Source: Paramacrobiotus richtersi (taxonomy: Eukaryota; Tardigrada; Eutardigrada; Parachela; Macrobiotidae). Taken from it: DNA of 54,220 nt. Each line of letters opens with the position of its first letter. Position 1 is the stretch's first letter. The notes beneath the pieces were generated by a model. That model was not told the origin of the DNA and searched no databases. It saw nothing but the letters and a program-made list of their open reading frames with translations. The stretch spans positions 1 to 54,220 of the forward strand of contig JAQGAU010000030.1 of the NCBI GenBank assembly GCA_034698045.1, written 5' to 3'. Made by a program: the position numbers and the translations under genes. Positions 34,779 to 47,100 of the stretch are shown piece after piece.

Positions 34779-37232
34779 CTAGTCCACTGACATCTCATCG
34801 TCATCCTTTCCAGATGGTTTGCCACCACTTCCAGCACCAATAGTGTCTTGTCCAGCTTGAGAACTGCTTTTCTGCAACGCAGCCACAAAAGCCGCGAAGT
34901 CTGCAACAAACAAAAACAAAGTCATTTAAGATAAGCAACATGTCCAGAAACACCGTTCTTTGAAATTCTGCGGGCTGTTCAATTCCTAACGCCAGGGCAC
35001 GGCACACAACATTTATGTAACCGAAAACACGACAACTATGAACGCCTTACCTCCACTGTTGGCAGCTTGCACGGCCTCAGGGGCCAAGTTGAACTCCTGG
35101 ATCAGCGGTCCCAGCTGGCGAGTTTCGAATGCGGAGGTGAAGGCTTGGATGGCCTACAGTGAAACCGTGCGCTTTACTAATACGGTTCACCTACCAACTT
35201 CATCAGAACGTGTACCTGCTGGAACTGCGGGCTTTGAATGGTGTTCATCACTTCCGTCCCAGTGTGGGGAATCAAGGGATCTTGCGGGAGATGCGGAGCC
35301 AAGCGATCCACAAAAGCCGGATTAGACAACAACGGCAACAGCACAGTACGGGTCAGCGCGGGTGGCCAGTCGACTGGTGGTTGCTCCGTGGTAGCTAAAA
35401 TGAAACTATGATCAACTGCAGCCAAACAAACCGGCGCTATTTATTTCCCGATAATTATACTTTTTACTCAGCAAAACATGCGAACAAAGCCTGTTAACAC
35501 ACAGCAACGAGATAACGAAGAAGCGCAAGTGTTCATCCATCGTCTTGATCCACAACAACACTGACGGAAGGGATCTCCGGAATGGTTTCCGGGATCCCGA
35601 ACGGCAATGGTCCTTTATTCTCCGCTCTCTCCCCTCGAATATACTCCAACTCTCTCGCTCTCATATCGGCTTCCAGTCTGAACTTGGCCTCCTCTTGCGC
35701 TCTCACCGCGGCCTCCTTCTTCCTCTCCTCTTCCCAGATCTCGGCCTGATGTAACAGTTTGCGCTCCTCTCGGATCCGTTCAATCTCATCCAGTTCGGCC
35801 CGGATTACCGCTTTCTCCTCCTTGAGCTGCTGATCCAAGTCGGTGTTGCGTGCTTCCTGAGCTAACCACTGTCCAAGGTATTCGATGGGATCCTCCGGAC
35901 GGAGAAGGAGGGTCTCGGTGATCCCGCGGACCAGGACATCCCCAATATGCTCCTTCATCCATTGGAAATTCGGACGGTATGTATCCTCGGACTTTCGAGT
36001 GGGTGGCTGAGACGGTGGTGAATCTTCCTGGAGATCCGTGGCAGAAGCAGGAGATTCGAATTCTTCCGATTCGGAGGTCATTTTTCGGATGTACGCGTAG
36101 TTAATCACCAACGAAGCTACCTTGAACTGCTAAATGTACGCGTACAGTAAAATCTAATCTAATCTACGAGTTCGGAAACTCACTTCCGGTCTGCAGTTGC
36201 TTGGCGACTACTAGACTAAAATTCAGTATCACTCACGCTGAATCGATCCTAAGATGTTCCGCAGATCCGCCAGCTGGATTTTGGGAGCAGCCGAACCTCG
36301 GCCGGCCGGAGCAGCACGCCCGGCTGCGGGCTTGGCCGGAGCCCCCGTCGGCGCCGTTGGGCGTCCAGCAGCCGGGGTGCCAGTTGCTGGCACAGCGGCG
36401 GGCGTAGGAGAGCTCGGTGACACCGCTGCTCCATTGCTTCCCGGCCCACGAAGACTCTGCAACAGGCTACCTGCAGCTCCGCCGGCGCCCCCTGCTCCCC
36501 CCAGACCCAACATCTGCAGCAGCTGGTTACGGTCCACACCCTGCAGGAGGTCTTGCAGAGAGCTTTCATCTGCAATGGTATGAACAAAATAACGTAAAAC
36601 AGAGAAAATTCATCGGACAATGCAATATTACCGATTCCAAGAGACTGCAAGTCGGGAGCGATGTTCCCGCCTTCTCCTCCTGGAGTACGTGGAGGCGCCT
36701 TCCCCGCCAAATAGTCGCTAACCTTCTTGAAGAGTTCCTCATCTTTGGATGCGTCAGGTTCCTGTAGAAATCACGTAAAAATAACGTAATAATGTAAAAA
36801 TACAATATGCAAAATTCCAATAATTTTGAGAAGAATTCATGTGCATACCTGCATCCAGTAGAACAGTTTTCGACTGGATCCCTTAAATTTCAACAGAAAG
36901 GCCCGACCAGTTGTGCACTGCGGAAGTTTCTTGAATTCCACCTCGTTTGGGAAAATGATGACATCCTACAGAACATAATCGAATAGGCAATAGTTCGTTG
37001 ATTTTGTATTACGGTGGGAGTGTGTTAAGTTGCTAACATCTTCGGGATTGGTCCCCGTGCGTTCTTTCCAGTACAGATGCAGCAGATCGTCCTCTCCTTT
37101 CGTGATGTAAACCAGTCCCTTGCGCGCATCAGCTGTGACTGTCGTCCCATCCAACTTCATCCGTCCAGCTTTGAACTCAACGAGATTGCGATTGTTAGCA
37201 CGCTGCTGAGCGGACCGTCCAAATAAAGCCAT
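34779..37232 (-). CDS. ADRM1: Proteasomal ubiquitin receptor ADRM1/RPN13
   Basis: Seven exons, 37232-37038, 36965-36849, 36761-36632, 36569-36237, 35394-35216, 35153-35051 and 34900-34779; 392 aa (human 407). The N-terminal Pru domain is clear: [57 protein letters not shown]. It binds ubiquitin and docks on RPN2 in the 19S particle. A Gly/Ala/Pro-rich linker follows, then the DEUBAD domain ([51 protein letters not shown]) that binds UCHL5/UCH37. The C-terminus is DDDEMSVD, like the vertebrate EEEDMSLD. Six introns are 62-150 nt, but the one between the linker and DEUBAD exons is 842 nt and contains a complete DYDC-type gene on the same strand. The gene converges with DNAL1, with 231 nt between stops. 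Confidence 0.95.
35533..36081 (-). CDS. DYDC1: Dpy-30-motif protein, DYDC1/DYDC2 type, nested in ADRM1 intron
   Basis: Single-exon frame of 182 aa starting MTSESEEFE. Residues about 45-75 carry the Dpy-30 dimerisation motif ([20 protein letters not shown] followed by IEYLGQWL), in the Pro-Ile-Glu-Tyr-Leu form typical of DYDC proteins. After it comes a long charged helix with coiled-coil character ([38 protein letters not shown]), then a Pro-rich acidic tail. Length and order fit human DYDC1/2 (about 177 aa). Dpy-30 dimers bind amphipathic helices; DYDC proteins are associated with radial spokes and sperm. The whole gene lies inside the 842-nt ADRM1 intron (36236-35395) on the same strand, so it needs its own promoter or alternative processing of ADRM1 transcripts. 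I cannot tell DYDC1 from DYDC2. Confidence 0.82.
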   Translation of the reverse strand: MTSESEEFESPASATDLQEDSPPSQPPTRKSEDTYRPNFQWMKEHIGDVLVRGITETLLLRPEDPIEYLGQWLAQEARNTDLDQQLKEEKAVIRAELDEIERIREERKLLHQAEIWEEERKKEAAVRAQEEAKFRLEADMRARELEYIRGERAENKGPLPFGIPETIPEIPSVSVVVDQDDG

Positions 37233-37943
37233 CTAAAACCAAAAAAAGTAAAACCCTTAAATGATAAGTCTTGATATCAAATAGTGAAATCACTGAAATG
37301 TGACAAATCACTGACAAACGTAACAGCAGCGCTCTAACCTTTTCTAATATTCCGTCGCACTGAACAAATTCAGATATTCCTATTCCTATTTACAGATACG
37401 TCGTGTCTAATATCTGAAAAAATGGCTGCAGAAATGAGAAAGTCCTCGGGTCTTGCAGATCCTTGCTGCTTGCAAAACAACCGCAGCGTCATGCAGGAAA
37501 TGCAGTGGAATTCTTACCCAGCATTGTGATTCCATTGGAATTCGTGTCCACCATATGGAATGGAACTGCGTTTCCTAACCGGAAGTACGCATAAACTTTT
37601 CGAATTTCATAAGGCACTTATGAAATTTCATATCATATGACTGATTTTCACTTTCAGTTTTTCTTTTGAGTTTCAAATATTTTTTTGCGATTGATGCGAA
37701 AAGAACGGACGCCGCACTTCGCCCTGTAGATAAAACTTGTAGACGGTTTTTACTTGTTTGAATGATTCGATTTTGATCGGGAGTTCATGGACCACCTGTG
37801 TGCAGACTGTGCAGTCACTGCGGTGCCAAATTAATATTCTTTAATTATTTTCAATTTTTTTCAAGATTTACAGCCTTTTTATCCTTGTGCTTGTTCGCAC
37901 CGTGTATTTTGTAGGCTGTTTGTCAGCCGAGATAACTCGGATA
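37233..37943. other. Divergent intergenic region, ADRM1/SDR; no gene seen
   Basis: About 710 nt between two divergent start codons. No frame has recognisable content. It should hold the ADRM1 promoter and the SDR promoter. Confidence 0.5.
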
Positions 37944-40082
37944 ATGGCTGCCGCACATTTTATCCCTGAGCTCCTGTACACCGTCTTCCTTGTGGCGTAT
38001 TACATCATCGAAGCTGTTGTTATGTCGCTGATTCCCAATCGCATGAAATCACGCAAGGATATCGCGGATGAAGTTGTCCTCATCACCGGCGGAGGCCACG
38101 GGATTGGACGATCATTGGCTGTCCGATTCGCCCGATTGCACTGTAAAGTGATTATTCTGGACAACAACACAGAGTGGCTGGAGGACTCGCGGCAGATACT
38201 CGCCTCCGAGGGGGCTGCTGTTCATGCGTATGTTTGTGATGTTTCCAACAGGCAGGACGTCTATGAGTGCGCCAAGCAGATCCAGGATGATGTGGGGACG
38301 GTGTCCATTCTGGTGAATAATGCTGGCATTGTTTGCTCGAAGTATTTTCTGGATTTGCCAGATGAGAGCATTACGGATGTTTTCCGGACGAATACGTTTG
38401 CGCATTTTTGGGTAAGAATCCGTAAGATTATCTAGATTTGATCTAATAGGACCAAATAGGTTCGTAGGTTTTGGAATTTATTCTTTTTTTATTCTGCGAC
38501 GATGGAAAGTAATTTTCGATTCTTTGCATGCGCGAAATGATTTTCCATTCGTTCCCTGCAGATTTGAAAAATTAAAGTTTTTTTGAAAATTTCCAAATGA
38601 AAAATCAAAGAGAAAATCAATCGGAAGATAATAAAAGAGAAATATATTTAAAAATATAGATTTAAAACTTGTTAAATAAGCTCGCAAATATGATACTAAA
38701 AATTTCTGGCAAAAATTCTGAAATTAATGTGTTAATCTGAAGAGGACGATTTCGAAAAAACTGCAACTTCGAAGCTTTTTTAATAATTTTTTCTTTTTTC
38801 TTTCTTTAACTTCCGATTGATCGACTTCTCTTTCGTGGCTTGGCCGGTTTTCTTGTCTTTTTAGCATCGGTTGTGTAAAAACCTAACGAAACAATTCTGT
38901 ACAATAGGCTGTCGAGGTTATGCTAGTGATGGATAATTAATCATGACTTGGGAAATCCTTTTAGATCCTGATACATCCAGATAAAATGCAGATAATCGTG
39001 ATTGTGAGCACGAGTGCTTGACGTATTGTTTGCTGCTTTAAGACACTCAAAGCCTTCCTGCCTGCCATGATGGACCAGAACCACGGGCACATTGTCACCA
39101 TTGCCAGCGTAGTTGGCAAAGGAGCGGGTTGTGCTGCGTCCGGGTATATTTCCAGCAAATTCGCTGCGGTTGGACTGCACGAAGCCTTGGAAATGGAGCT
39201 GAGAATGTTGAGGAGGACGGGAATTCACATGACGCTCGTCTGTCCGGGTCTCGTGGCCACGGGACTTTTCGAGGGCGCAGAATACAAGTACGCATCGTTC
39301 ATAATCTTTTTTTCCAGAGTTATCAGCTCTCCTTCATACTCTCATTTTTTCTCTGATCAAACTTTTTTTATAAGTTTTTTTCGTAAATATGCAATCACAG
39401 TTTGCCATAAATGACATTTTATATTATTAAAATTAGGGTTTTTTCTTAAATGTAATTTATATAATTTGTATAATAATTTTTTTATTATTATTATTATATT
39501 ATTATAATTATATTAAAAATAAATTATGTAATTTAATTGGTAGTTGTATTGGATAAACTGTACAAAAAATGTTTCGTTTATTGTAGATTTCCACGGCTAG
39601 TTCCGGTGCTGGATGCCGATAAACTGGCTGAGGATGTTGTTGACACAGTTTTACGCAATGGCCACTTGGTGATTACTCCGTTCATGGCTGAACTGGGGGT
39701 CAGAGTCAAAAGGTGAGCGACTTCCATTCACAGTGTCACACCGCCTGACCGTACTCCAGAGTCGACGATTTGTTGCTGTGCAAAGTTCACAAATCGCGGT
39801 ACTGTCTGTAATTGTACTATACTGTTATGTCGATCATATTCTTTTGCTTTTAACGAGTGTTTTGATGAAAGATTATCATAATATTGCATGCCGTTGACTA
39901 ATCAGGAATAAATAAATAAATAAATAAATAAATGTGAACTTACTGTTAACTAATCAGGGTTATCTTTTAGTTTACTTCCGGTGAAAGCACGCAACATTGC
40001 CATGGATTTTGCGGGCGCTACGACCATGTTGAATACATTCCGGGGGAGAGATGCGGCTTCTTCTCCACTTGAAACATTGTAA
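37944..40082 (+). CDS. Short-chain dehydrogenase, SDR16C / 17-beta-HSD11-13 type
   Basis: Four exons, 37944-38411, 39043-39287, 39587-39712 and 39971-40082; 316 aa, normal for SDR16C members. An N-terminal hydrophobic segment (about residues 6-30) should anchor it to ER or lipid-droplet membrane. The Rossmann cofactor motif TGGGHGIG is at 48-55, with D73 after the second strand, NNAG at 125-128, and the catalytic triad S178, Y191, K195 (YxxxK) intact. The nearest relatives are epidermal retinol dehydrogenase 2 (SDR16C5) and HSD17B11/13, which oxidise retinol or steroids with NAD; I cannot choose the substrate. Intron 1 is long (631 nt), AT-rich and without other content. Intron 3 holds an AATA microsatellite. 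The start is the ATG just before MAAAHF; an upstream in-frame extension lacks an ATG. Confidence 0.9.
39907..39933. repeat. (AATA)n microsatellite
   Basis: Six or more tandem AATA units in intron 3 of the SDR gene. Confidence 0.9.
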
Positions 40083-40212
40083 AGAAAACCGTCTTTTTTT
40101 ATGAAATTCCACCGTTAAATGTGGTGTTTTCATTATCGTTGTCTTTAACATATTGCTTTTGCTCAAAAGTCACGGTGATATATAGATTTTACGTGAAAGT
40201 GTAAATTACCGA

Positions 40213-40218
40213 AATAAA
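40213..40218 (+). promoter_or_regulatory. Poly(A) signal of the SDR gene
   Basis: AATAAA lies 131 nt after the SDR stop, with a second AATAAA at 40244-40249 just before an A-rich run. Either could direct cleavage. Confidence 0.55.
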
Positions 40219-40343
40219 CGCTGTTGGAAGTCCGGTGTCATCAAATAAAAAACAAAAAAATATACATGGAAAACATGAGAATATCTGACATCAACCAGGG
40301 AACGATTAAAAGCTATAAAAGTGCACTGCAGCACCAGAGTTAT

Positions 40344-42830
40344 TCATAGAAAGGAAGCAATGCGACAGGATTCGTGGTAAGGCTCTAAACGTTTGTAATC
40401 TCTCCAGGTGGGTGGCATTCCACGGTCCAGGTATTTTCCGCATTTCCGGCACGGCAGACTGAATAGTGTCGCTAACGAGTTCAGCCATTGCTAGAAAAAC
40501 AATATGTAGCTTTAACGGAAATTCTATGTAACGGACAACATTCGTGACTTAATAGTTCCCTTTCAAAAGCTTTAATAATTGCCTAAATCGCTATATGAAT
40601 AGGCAATTAGCGCCTAAATCGCTATAAACGAAGTTTTAGCCACAGGGAAAAAAAATTCGATAAATCAGTTTAAAATTTCACTAATCGTAAAAATCTCAAA
40701 AATTTCAGTGCTTTGGCGCAGATCGCAGTTATCATCCGTGTGAAAGCTTCATTCTCCGTATAAATCCTGACTATTCCCATAAAACCAAGTAAAATTCTGG
40801 ACCGCCTCGAATTTCGTACCAGATATGATCGCAATGTCAATTCCGGACTGAGAGGATTCTGGAAGTGCATTAGTGCGGAAGAGGCGTTATGAGTGAGGAT
40901 CCGGTACACCTCCAGTTCAGAGGGTGTCCACAGATCCAACGGCCGCAGTGATTTCGGTTCCAGGTGGAAATTCTCTTCGCTGCCGCGGATGTTGACTGCT
41001 TCAATCGTTATGCCTCGCACAACTATCACAGCACGGAAGCTACGGTCTATTACCGCCTAAAATTGTCGAAACTCGTATGTAAAAATAAAACAGCAACAAG
41101 AAGAGAAAATCAAAGGAATATGCGGAAAACGTTTACGCAAAAAAACATGACCAGTTGGTAAAAAATCAAGCCGATTTAAGTAAATTTTACTTTAAATCAC
41201 CTAAAAAAAGTAAGAAAAGAAATACAACATCAACCGGTGTAATAAAAAAACGAGCAAACAAAAACAAAATTTTTGCTGCTTGACTCACAGCTTGAGAATA
41301 ATCAATCGACTCGGTAAACAGCCACCCACCTCAACAACTGTTCCCAAAGTCGATAAATTATGCACCGTCAGGGTCAGCGAAGGCATTTGGATAGTCCGCA
41401 AAAACTGCTCCAACCATTTCCGTACACTGAAAATACAGGAGCACCAGACCAATAAATACTTTACGAAAGATATGCTACACCCCATTATCCAAGAAACTCC
41501 AATTTTTCGCAAAGCTATTGCTAATTCATTGAATTTATATCATTTTCTATTGAATTAATTTCGAATTCTTGTATTTTATAACTATAAAAATCTTTGTTTC
41601 TTTTTGTGATTTTTCTCGAACAGGAAAATCATTGAAAATTTACTTCCAGTTTTTCTGTTTATTACGGATACTCTAATATTTTCTCGTTTAATTAACTGGC
41701 TGTAAAAGGAAAAATTACATGACAGAGGTCGTCGATCCTATGCTAAATCAGGTGAAGAGGCTAAACAAGTAGGGAACCATAAACAGAGAAACCGTATCGA
41801 ATAATCATTCATAATTAAAGCAGTAATATTTCGAGCGCAATTGAGGCTTACTTGTCGCTCATTATTAAGGACCGTTTCTCCGCGCGCGATCCCAAGAGTT
41901 GCGCGGATTTACGGAAGGAATGCATGCTGATGGCGTTGAAAGCCGTCACGGAATACTCGCGGTACTGCAAATCAACAATAAGATTGTAAAGCTAACCGCT
42001 ATCACATATTACATATTAGTGTAAAATAAATATTAACTACACATCATTTTTAGTGCGATATCAAAATCGACTGTATGCTGGTCCGTGGTAGATTTATACG
42101 GGATAGAATTTACCAATAGAAATAAGTAAAACGAGACTTCGTAAGCTCTGCATGGCACATACGCGTTCATGAGAAGCATAGCCGGAAACCAGTTCCTCGT
42201 AAAAATTTTTATATTTACTGGCATCCTCTCCGGAGCCACCATTCTCCTGCTTCGTATTGTTGGCGGTGGATGGAGGAAGGGAGTGGAAAAAGGACGCCGT
42301 ACCCAAACTAGAAATGGCGGCCGCTGGAATGCCATTCACGCTCTTCTCCACGTCGCTTTAAAGAAAAACGGATCCGATCATTAGCATGCTACAGTCCTTA
42401 ACGCACGCTCGCTGGGACTGCAAAAACTAAGTTTATTACGAAGATTTGTTCGGCAACATCAAATCACGAACGATCATGCAAAGACTCAGACAAAAGTTGA
42501 AAGTGCTATAGCAGACTTCAGAAACCTCCTGTCGGATAAAAGTGTTTAATCGGCCGCACAGATTGCAGTTTGTTATGGTATTATAATTTTTATCTTCTTA
42601 AGTATTCCTTCAACTTACAGCAGAGTATTCTGAATATATTGCAGACTATCCTGGAATGCATTTGGCGCATTCTCGAGTGAGAGATCGTGTTCCCGACTGT
42701 CCACCAATAACCGTAGAAATCGATCGGATCCGACGGTGTGTGCGCCAATACTACGCTCTAATTCCGTAACTGATGCGACGGTTTCGTTTAAAACACCGGA
42801 AACCGATTTGACGTTCTGATCAGCTGCCAT
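40344..42830 (-). CDS. MED27: Mediator complex subunit 27
   Basis: Six exons, 42830-42619, 42355-42163, 41964-41852, 41426-41330, 41056-40820 and 40490-40344; 332 aa (human 311). The N-terminal part (NAFQDSLQYIQNTLLDVEKS) is helical, as in MED27. The centre (VRKWLEQFLRTIQMPSLTL, AVIDRSFRAVIVVRGITIEA) and the C-terminus fit well: ILTHNASSALMHFQ, then QWLNSLATLFSLPCRKCGKY with the paired-Cys zinc-ribbon-like motif, then PPTWRDYKRLEPYHESCR. The PCxxCGK...LPPTWRD ending is characteristic of MED27. It is a metazoan Mediator subunit in the upper tail/core region, acting in RNA polymerase II initiation. Introns here are longer than elsewhere (198-425 nt). The last one contains the 15-nt direct repeat GCCTAAATCGCTATA twice near 40580 and 40612. 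Confidence 0.9.
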
Positions 42831-44129
42831 ATTCAACGAAGCAGGCTATGAGCCTGGAAGATGTACTCAGTACAGCACAACACTGTAGCTAAGATAATTA
42901 TAGTCCAGAAAAAACGCCAACGGACACTTCACCGAAAAAGCAGAAGAATGTATAATTTATCACAGGTAATCGGAAGGATCGTCCATGTTCATTTGATCCG
43001 TCACTTTAAGAATGTAAAATGCATGCTTGCATTGATTGATTGATTTGATAACGATTGGTTAGCCCTGGCATAATTGATAACCGATAACGGCCAAATAAAG
43101 TTATAAATCCAAAAAAGATCCGCACGTAAGTAAACACTAATCTGTAGTCATTAATCTGACCACCAACATGATTTCAGAAATCATATAATCCGCAATAATA
43201 TTATAATGGTAAACTAATAATTCTGAATTTGTTATTTGTGGGCACTGACTGTTTAATCAGGGATGTCGCAGTCAAGAGTCAAGCTGTTCCCGGATTAGTG
43301 CTGGTACATACTGCGGTGCAAGGAAAAGCCCGATCTGATACGCATGGAAAAATCCAATCTGAATGCGCACGATGTGCCAACGTCATGACGTTGCGCTTCG
43401 CGCCTTCGACACCGCTGACACGAGCAGGTCGACCACGATCCATAAACGGCCGAAAGGCATCATGATCGCCCGGTTACGGTCTGGCGTCTGCTTCTGGGCC
43501 ACCCAGACATGTTGATTAATTAGGCTGCAGTTGATTTCGCACGACCACTGGTTTCGGGCCTTTCCGGCATGTGCCACCTGCTAAGCGAACGCTCCTGCAC
43601 GAAGACAGTGCAAGATGAAGATTCACTTGACTAAAAGTCTAAAAAGCTTCGTTCAATCATGTCCGGTGTCCTGCCGCTTACGGAACTGCTGGTGCCTTCG
43701 CACTATTGGAGGGGGTTGACCACATGATCGACAGATATCATGTCAACCTCCTCCGCGCGTGGCTTCCATTTTCGATAGCCGAGCCTTGCAAATTTGCGTT
43801 TGCGTGTTTCGCCTGTAACCTGTTTTCGCTGTGTAGCCTTTGTTCAGTAACTGAACTTCAGTTTGTTGCTTTATCATTTTCTGAATTTGAATTTTTAAAT
43901 TCTGGTTTTAAGAAAGGACTTTTACTTCCAGTCTTTGTTCTCTGCTCAAAGTTTTTTCCACGATGTAAATCATTGTTGTTTCATGACGAAAGTTTTTAAT
44001 CATCAGCCTTTTTAGTTTTTAGTCTTCTTTCTCATACTTTCTGCTTTCAGTTTGTTACAGTGTTACTGCTTGCAGTTTGTGGCAGCTTGTGACTGTTGGT
44101 TTCCAGTTTTTGAAATCCAGAAATAATCA
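42831..44129. other. Divergent intergenic region MED27 / PB1-zinc finger, no gene seen
   Basis: About 1.3 kb between two divergent start codons, the largest internal gap. Open frames of 60-100 codons between 43229 and 43999 show no motif and are interrupted. A near-perfect hairpin is at 43708-43754. Promoters of both flanking genes should lie here. Confidence 0.45.
43708..43754. repeat. Inverted repeat (hairpin)
   Basis: Left arm GGAGGGGGTTGACCACATGAT and right arm ATCATGTCAACCTCCTCC pair with one mismatch and a two-base bulge around a loop of about eight bases. It lies about 380 nt upstream of the zinc-finger gene start. Confidence 0.5.
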
Positions 44130-47100
44130 ATGGATTTCCTCACCTTTGAAGTGCACTTTCCTGATGGATGTGTACGAGAGTTCCTTCTCAATTCAGCAGC
44201 AGGCAGACCGTCTTACAAGCTACTTCGCATGCTGATTGCTGAGAAAGCCCCCGAAAATGCTGCCTTTAAGCTAGCCTGGAGAGGTATTTCGTGTAGAAAA
44301 AATATAGAAGTTAAGACACGTTGGAGAGTCGTTTATAACTGCTACTCAACTAGCATAGCAATGATAATATCATTAATATACTTGTGCTATTCTAATTATT
44401 GTTATTAAAGACTTGTGCAACTGCAATAAAGTCAGTAATATTACAATAATTGTTATAATGGTGGTCGTCGGTGAATTCGATCCAGATGCACCAGATTAAT
44501 TTTGACAGTTCCTGTAACCATATTTTGTAATTTTCAGATTCAAACAGCAGTTTTCGCTCGCTGAGGGATCGGGAAGATTTCAAGGCCGCGGTTAATGATT
44601 TCGAATCCCAGAATTGTAAGGAGACTGCCGACCGTTCGATAGTGGTGAAAATGGAACTGCTCGCGCCTGCACAGTGTGAAAAAGAGACAGGGTCAGACAG
44701 TGACGAAGAGAAAGGATCAGACAGAGGTACCGTTAGGCATTAGATTTTCGGGGGCCAAAAATAGCGCGAAAATGACTCTGCATGTACGCATGCATATGTA
44801 CTTTGTAAAATGTACGAAATTAGGTAAAATGTTCGTAATTCGTAATAATCCGTAACAATTGTCCGTAATAATCCGTAATATTAATTAATAATAATAATAG
44901 CTATCCGTGATAATAATTATCCGCAATAATAATCCGTAATAATAATAATTCGTAATAATAACGAAAAATGTTCGTAATAATGTAAAGGCGTCGCCGCGAA
45001 TGCTGCACCGGTATCATGCGTTTACTTCAGAACTTTTTTGTCATACAACATAATGCTTAATGTAGTTTTGCGCAAGTTATGTTTTTTTTGACATTAACAT
45101 TAGGAATGACTGTAGTTTTATCACTCACAATCAGCTATTTTTTTGAAAGAAAAAAAACAGTACCATAGCCGTTCTCTAGCGGCGTGCGTAAATTTTGGTG
45201 ACGCTTAAATCTCTCGAGAGGGTAGATAGCTATGACAGTAGGTTCTCAATTTTCTGCGTATTTTTACCTTTTTTGAACCGTGATAGCAGTAGTAATCGTC
45301 TGCCTAGTCATTGAAAATTTTGTCGCAAAGTTTGTAACTTAGCAAACAACAGAAATCTTGTTAGACCTCTGAAAGTTTAACTAGTCAGACAAAAAGTGCA
45401 GACTACAAATTTCGTACCAAGTTTTATGTATACATTAACTAATAATAACAGAAATAAATAAAAATTAAATAAAAAATAATAATAAAAAATAACAATAATT
45501 AAATAAAAAGTCAATTTAAAGCTGTTGTTTGATGTATGTCAGTTTTGAACATTCAGCTAGCGAAATTCCTAACCGCATTTCAGACTGTTTTAGTCTAAAA
45601 TTTTGTCCGGCGAAATGCAAAGATTTTCAACTGGCAGCACGTATTGGAAGCTTTTTCCTTCGTAGGATCGGAATCTAAGTTTTCTCGTCGTCGGAAGTCA
45701 AGTGTCAACGAAGGCGTTACAACACGAAACTATCAGGAAAAACGCCGACAATCAACCTCGAACACCGCAAACACAGGTGATTACAACGTCTGTTATGTTT
45801 TTTTATCAGCAGTGATACGTTTTTTTTTACTTTTTCATGCTCCTGATTTAGATCAAATTCTGTAACGAACGTTAATTTTGGTAGATTATCGTAAAAACAG
45901 TTTGTTATTATGTTTTTCCTTGCAGAGAATTTGTGCAAAAGTCGACCTTCCAGAAAATGTGTAACAAATAAAAGGCGGCAGCTTGCACATCAAGGTAATA
46001 ATATTGTTGTGTGTTTTAGCTTTGTGAACACACAACTCTGTCTGAAACATACGTAAAACGGAAGCATTCTGCAGATTGTAAGTCTGTGCCATGAACTTGT
46101 GCTTAGTGAGCTTTTTTTCGCCGTAGATGATCCGATGTCGTCCAACTCGCCCCAGAAGCGCCGGAAACCAGGTGTGTTCAGATTATCCCATTTTTCGCAG
46201 CTGTAAAAGTACGGTGTTGTTTTTTTGTTAATAAGGAGGCGCAAAATACTACACCTGTGACAAGTGCTCGACCAATTTCTTCTCACAAACCACGTTGGAT
46301 AACCACGCCCAGATGTGCGACATTTCTCCAGGTCAGTGATAGATTCGTGTAATAAAGAATTGTTTTATTAGCGGGAACTAGAGTGAATTTAGAATGAAAA
46401 ATAAGACGTTGGATTTGCAAAACAGTCCAAAATTCCATACAAATTTTAGGTACCTATATTATGATAATACTTCCAGCGTAAGTGTAAATTTTAACCGGAA
46501 ATTTTGCTGCTGGAATCTGCGCGATTTGACTATTGTCTATTGACACAGCACCTTTACAAATTTTTTTTTATTTGCTGTATTTCGTCGGATAGGCATTAAA
46601 TTGGGTTTCGTTGGTTTCCCCAGAAACCAACGAAACCGCGTGTCAGTACGAAAAAACTGTCGGTCATCGCTTTTCTGACATTCGTTGACATGAGAATTTG
46701 ATACAATTTGACATTAGCACGGCAAATTCGCCCTTGTACTTTCAAAAGTTGAATCAATCCAATTCTTAACGCAAAATATACGGAAACGTATTATATACTT
46801 TATGCGTGATTTATTTTTATTTTTTGCATATAATACTTTTTACAAAATCCCACTAACTGCCTTACATATTTAAAGTCATAAACCCCTTTTCGCTTCTGTG
46901 ACACAGTGCCTGCTAAAAAGCGAGTGTACATTTGTGCAGTGATAAACAAATATTTTTCGCTCTGACAATCGTTAGCATTATCTTTTACAATTATCTATGG
47001 TAAGTTAGAGTTGTAACAATTTTTATTTTGGATTTATTGAGATTGTATTTGACGGTGGTATTAACACACAATTTATTGTACCGCATGCGTGATTGAATTT

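Noticed and set aside
43229..43999. Three open frames of 64-97 codons
   Set aside because: No recognisable domain, overlapping on both strands, and no start or splice context; treated as intergenic.
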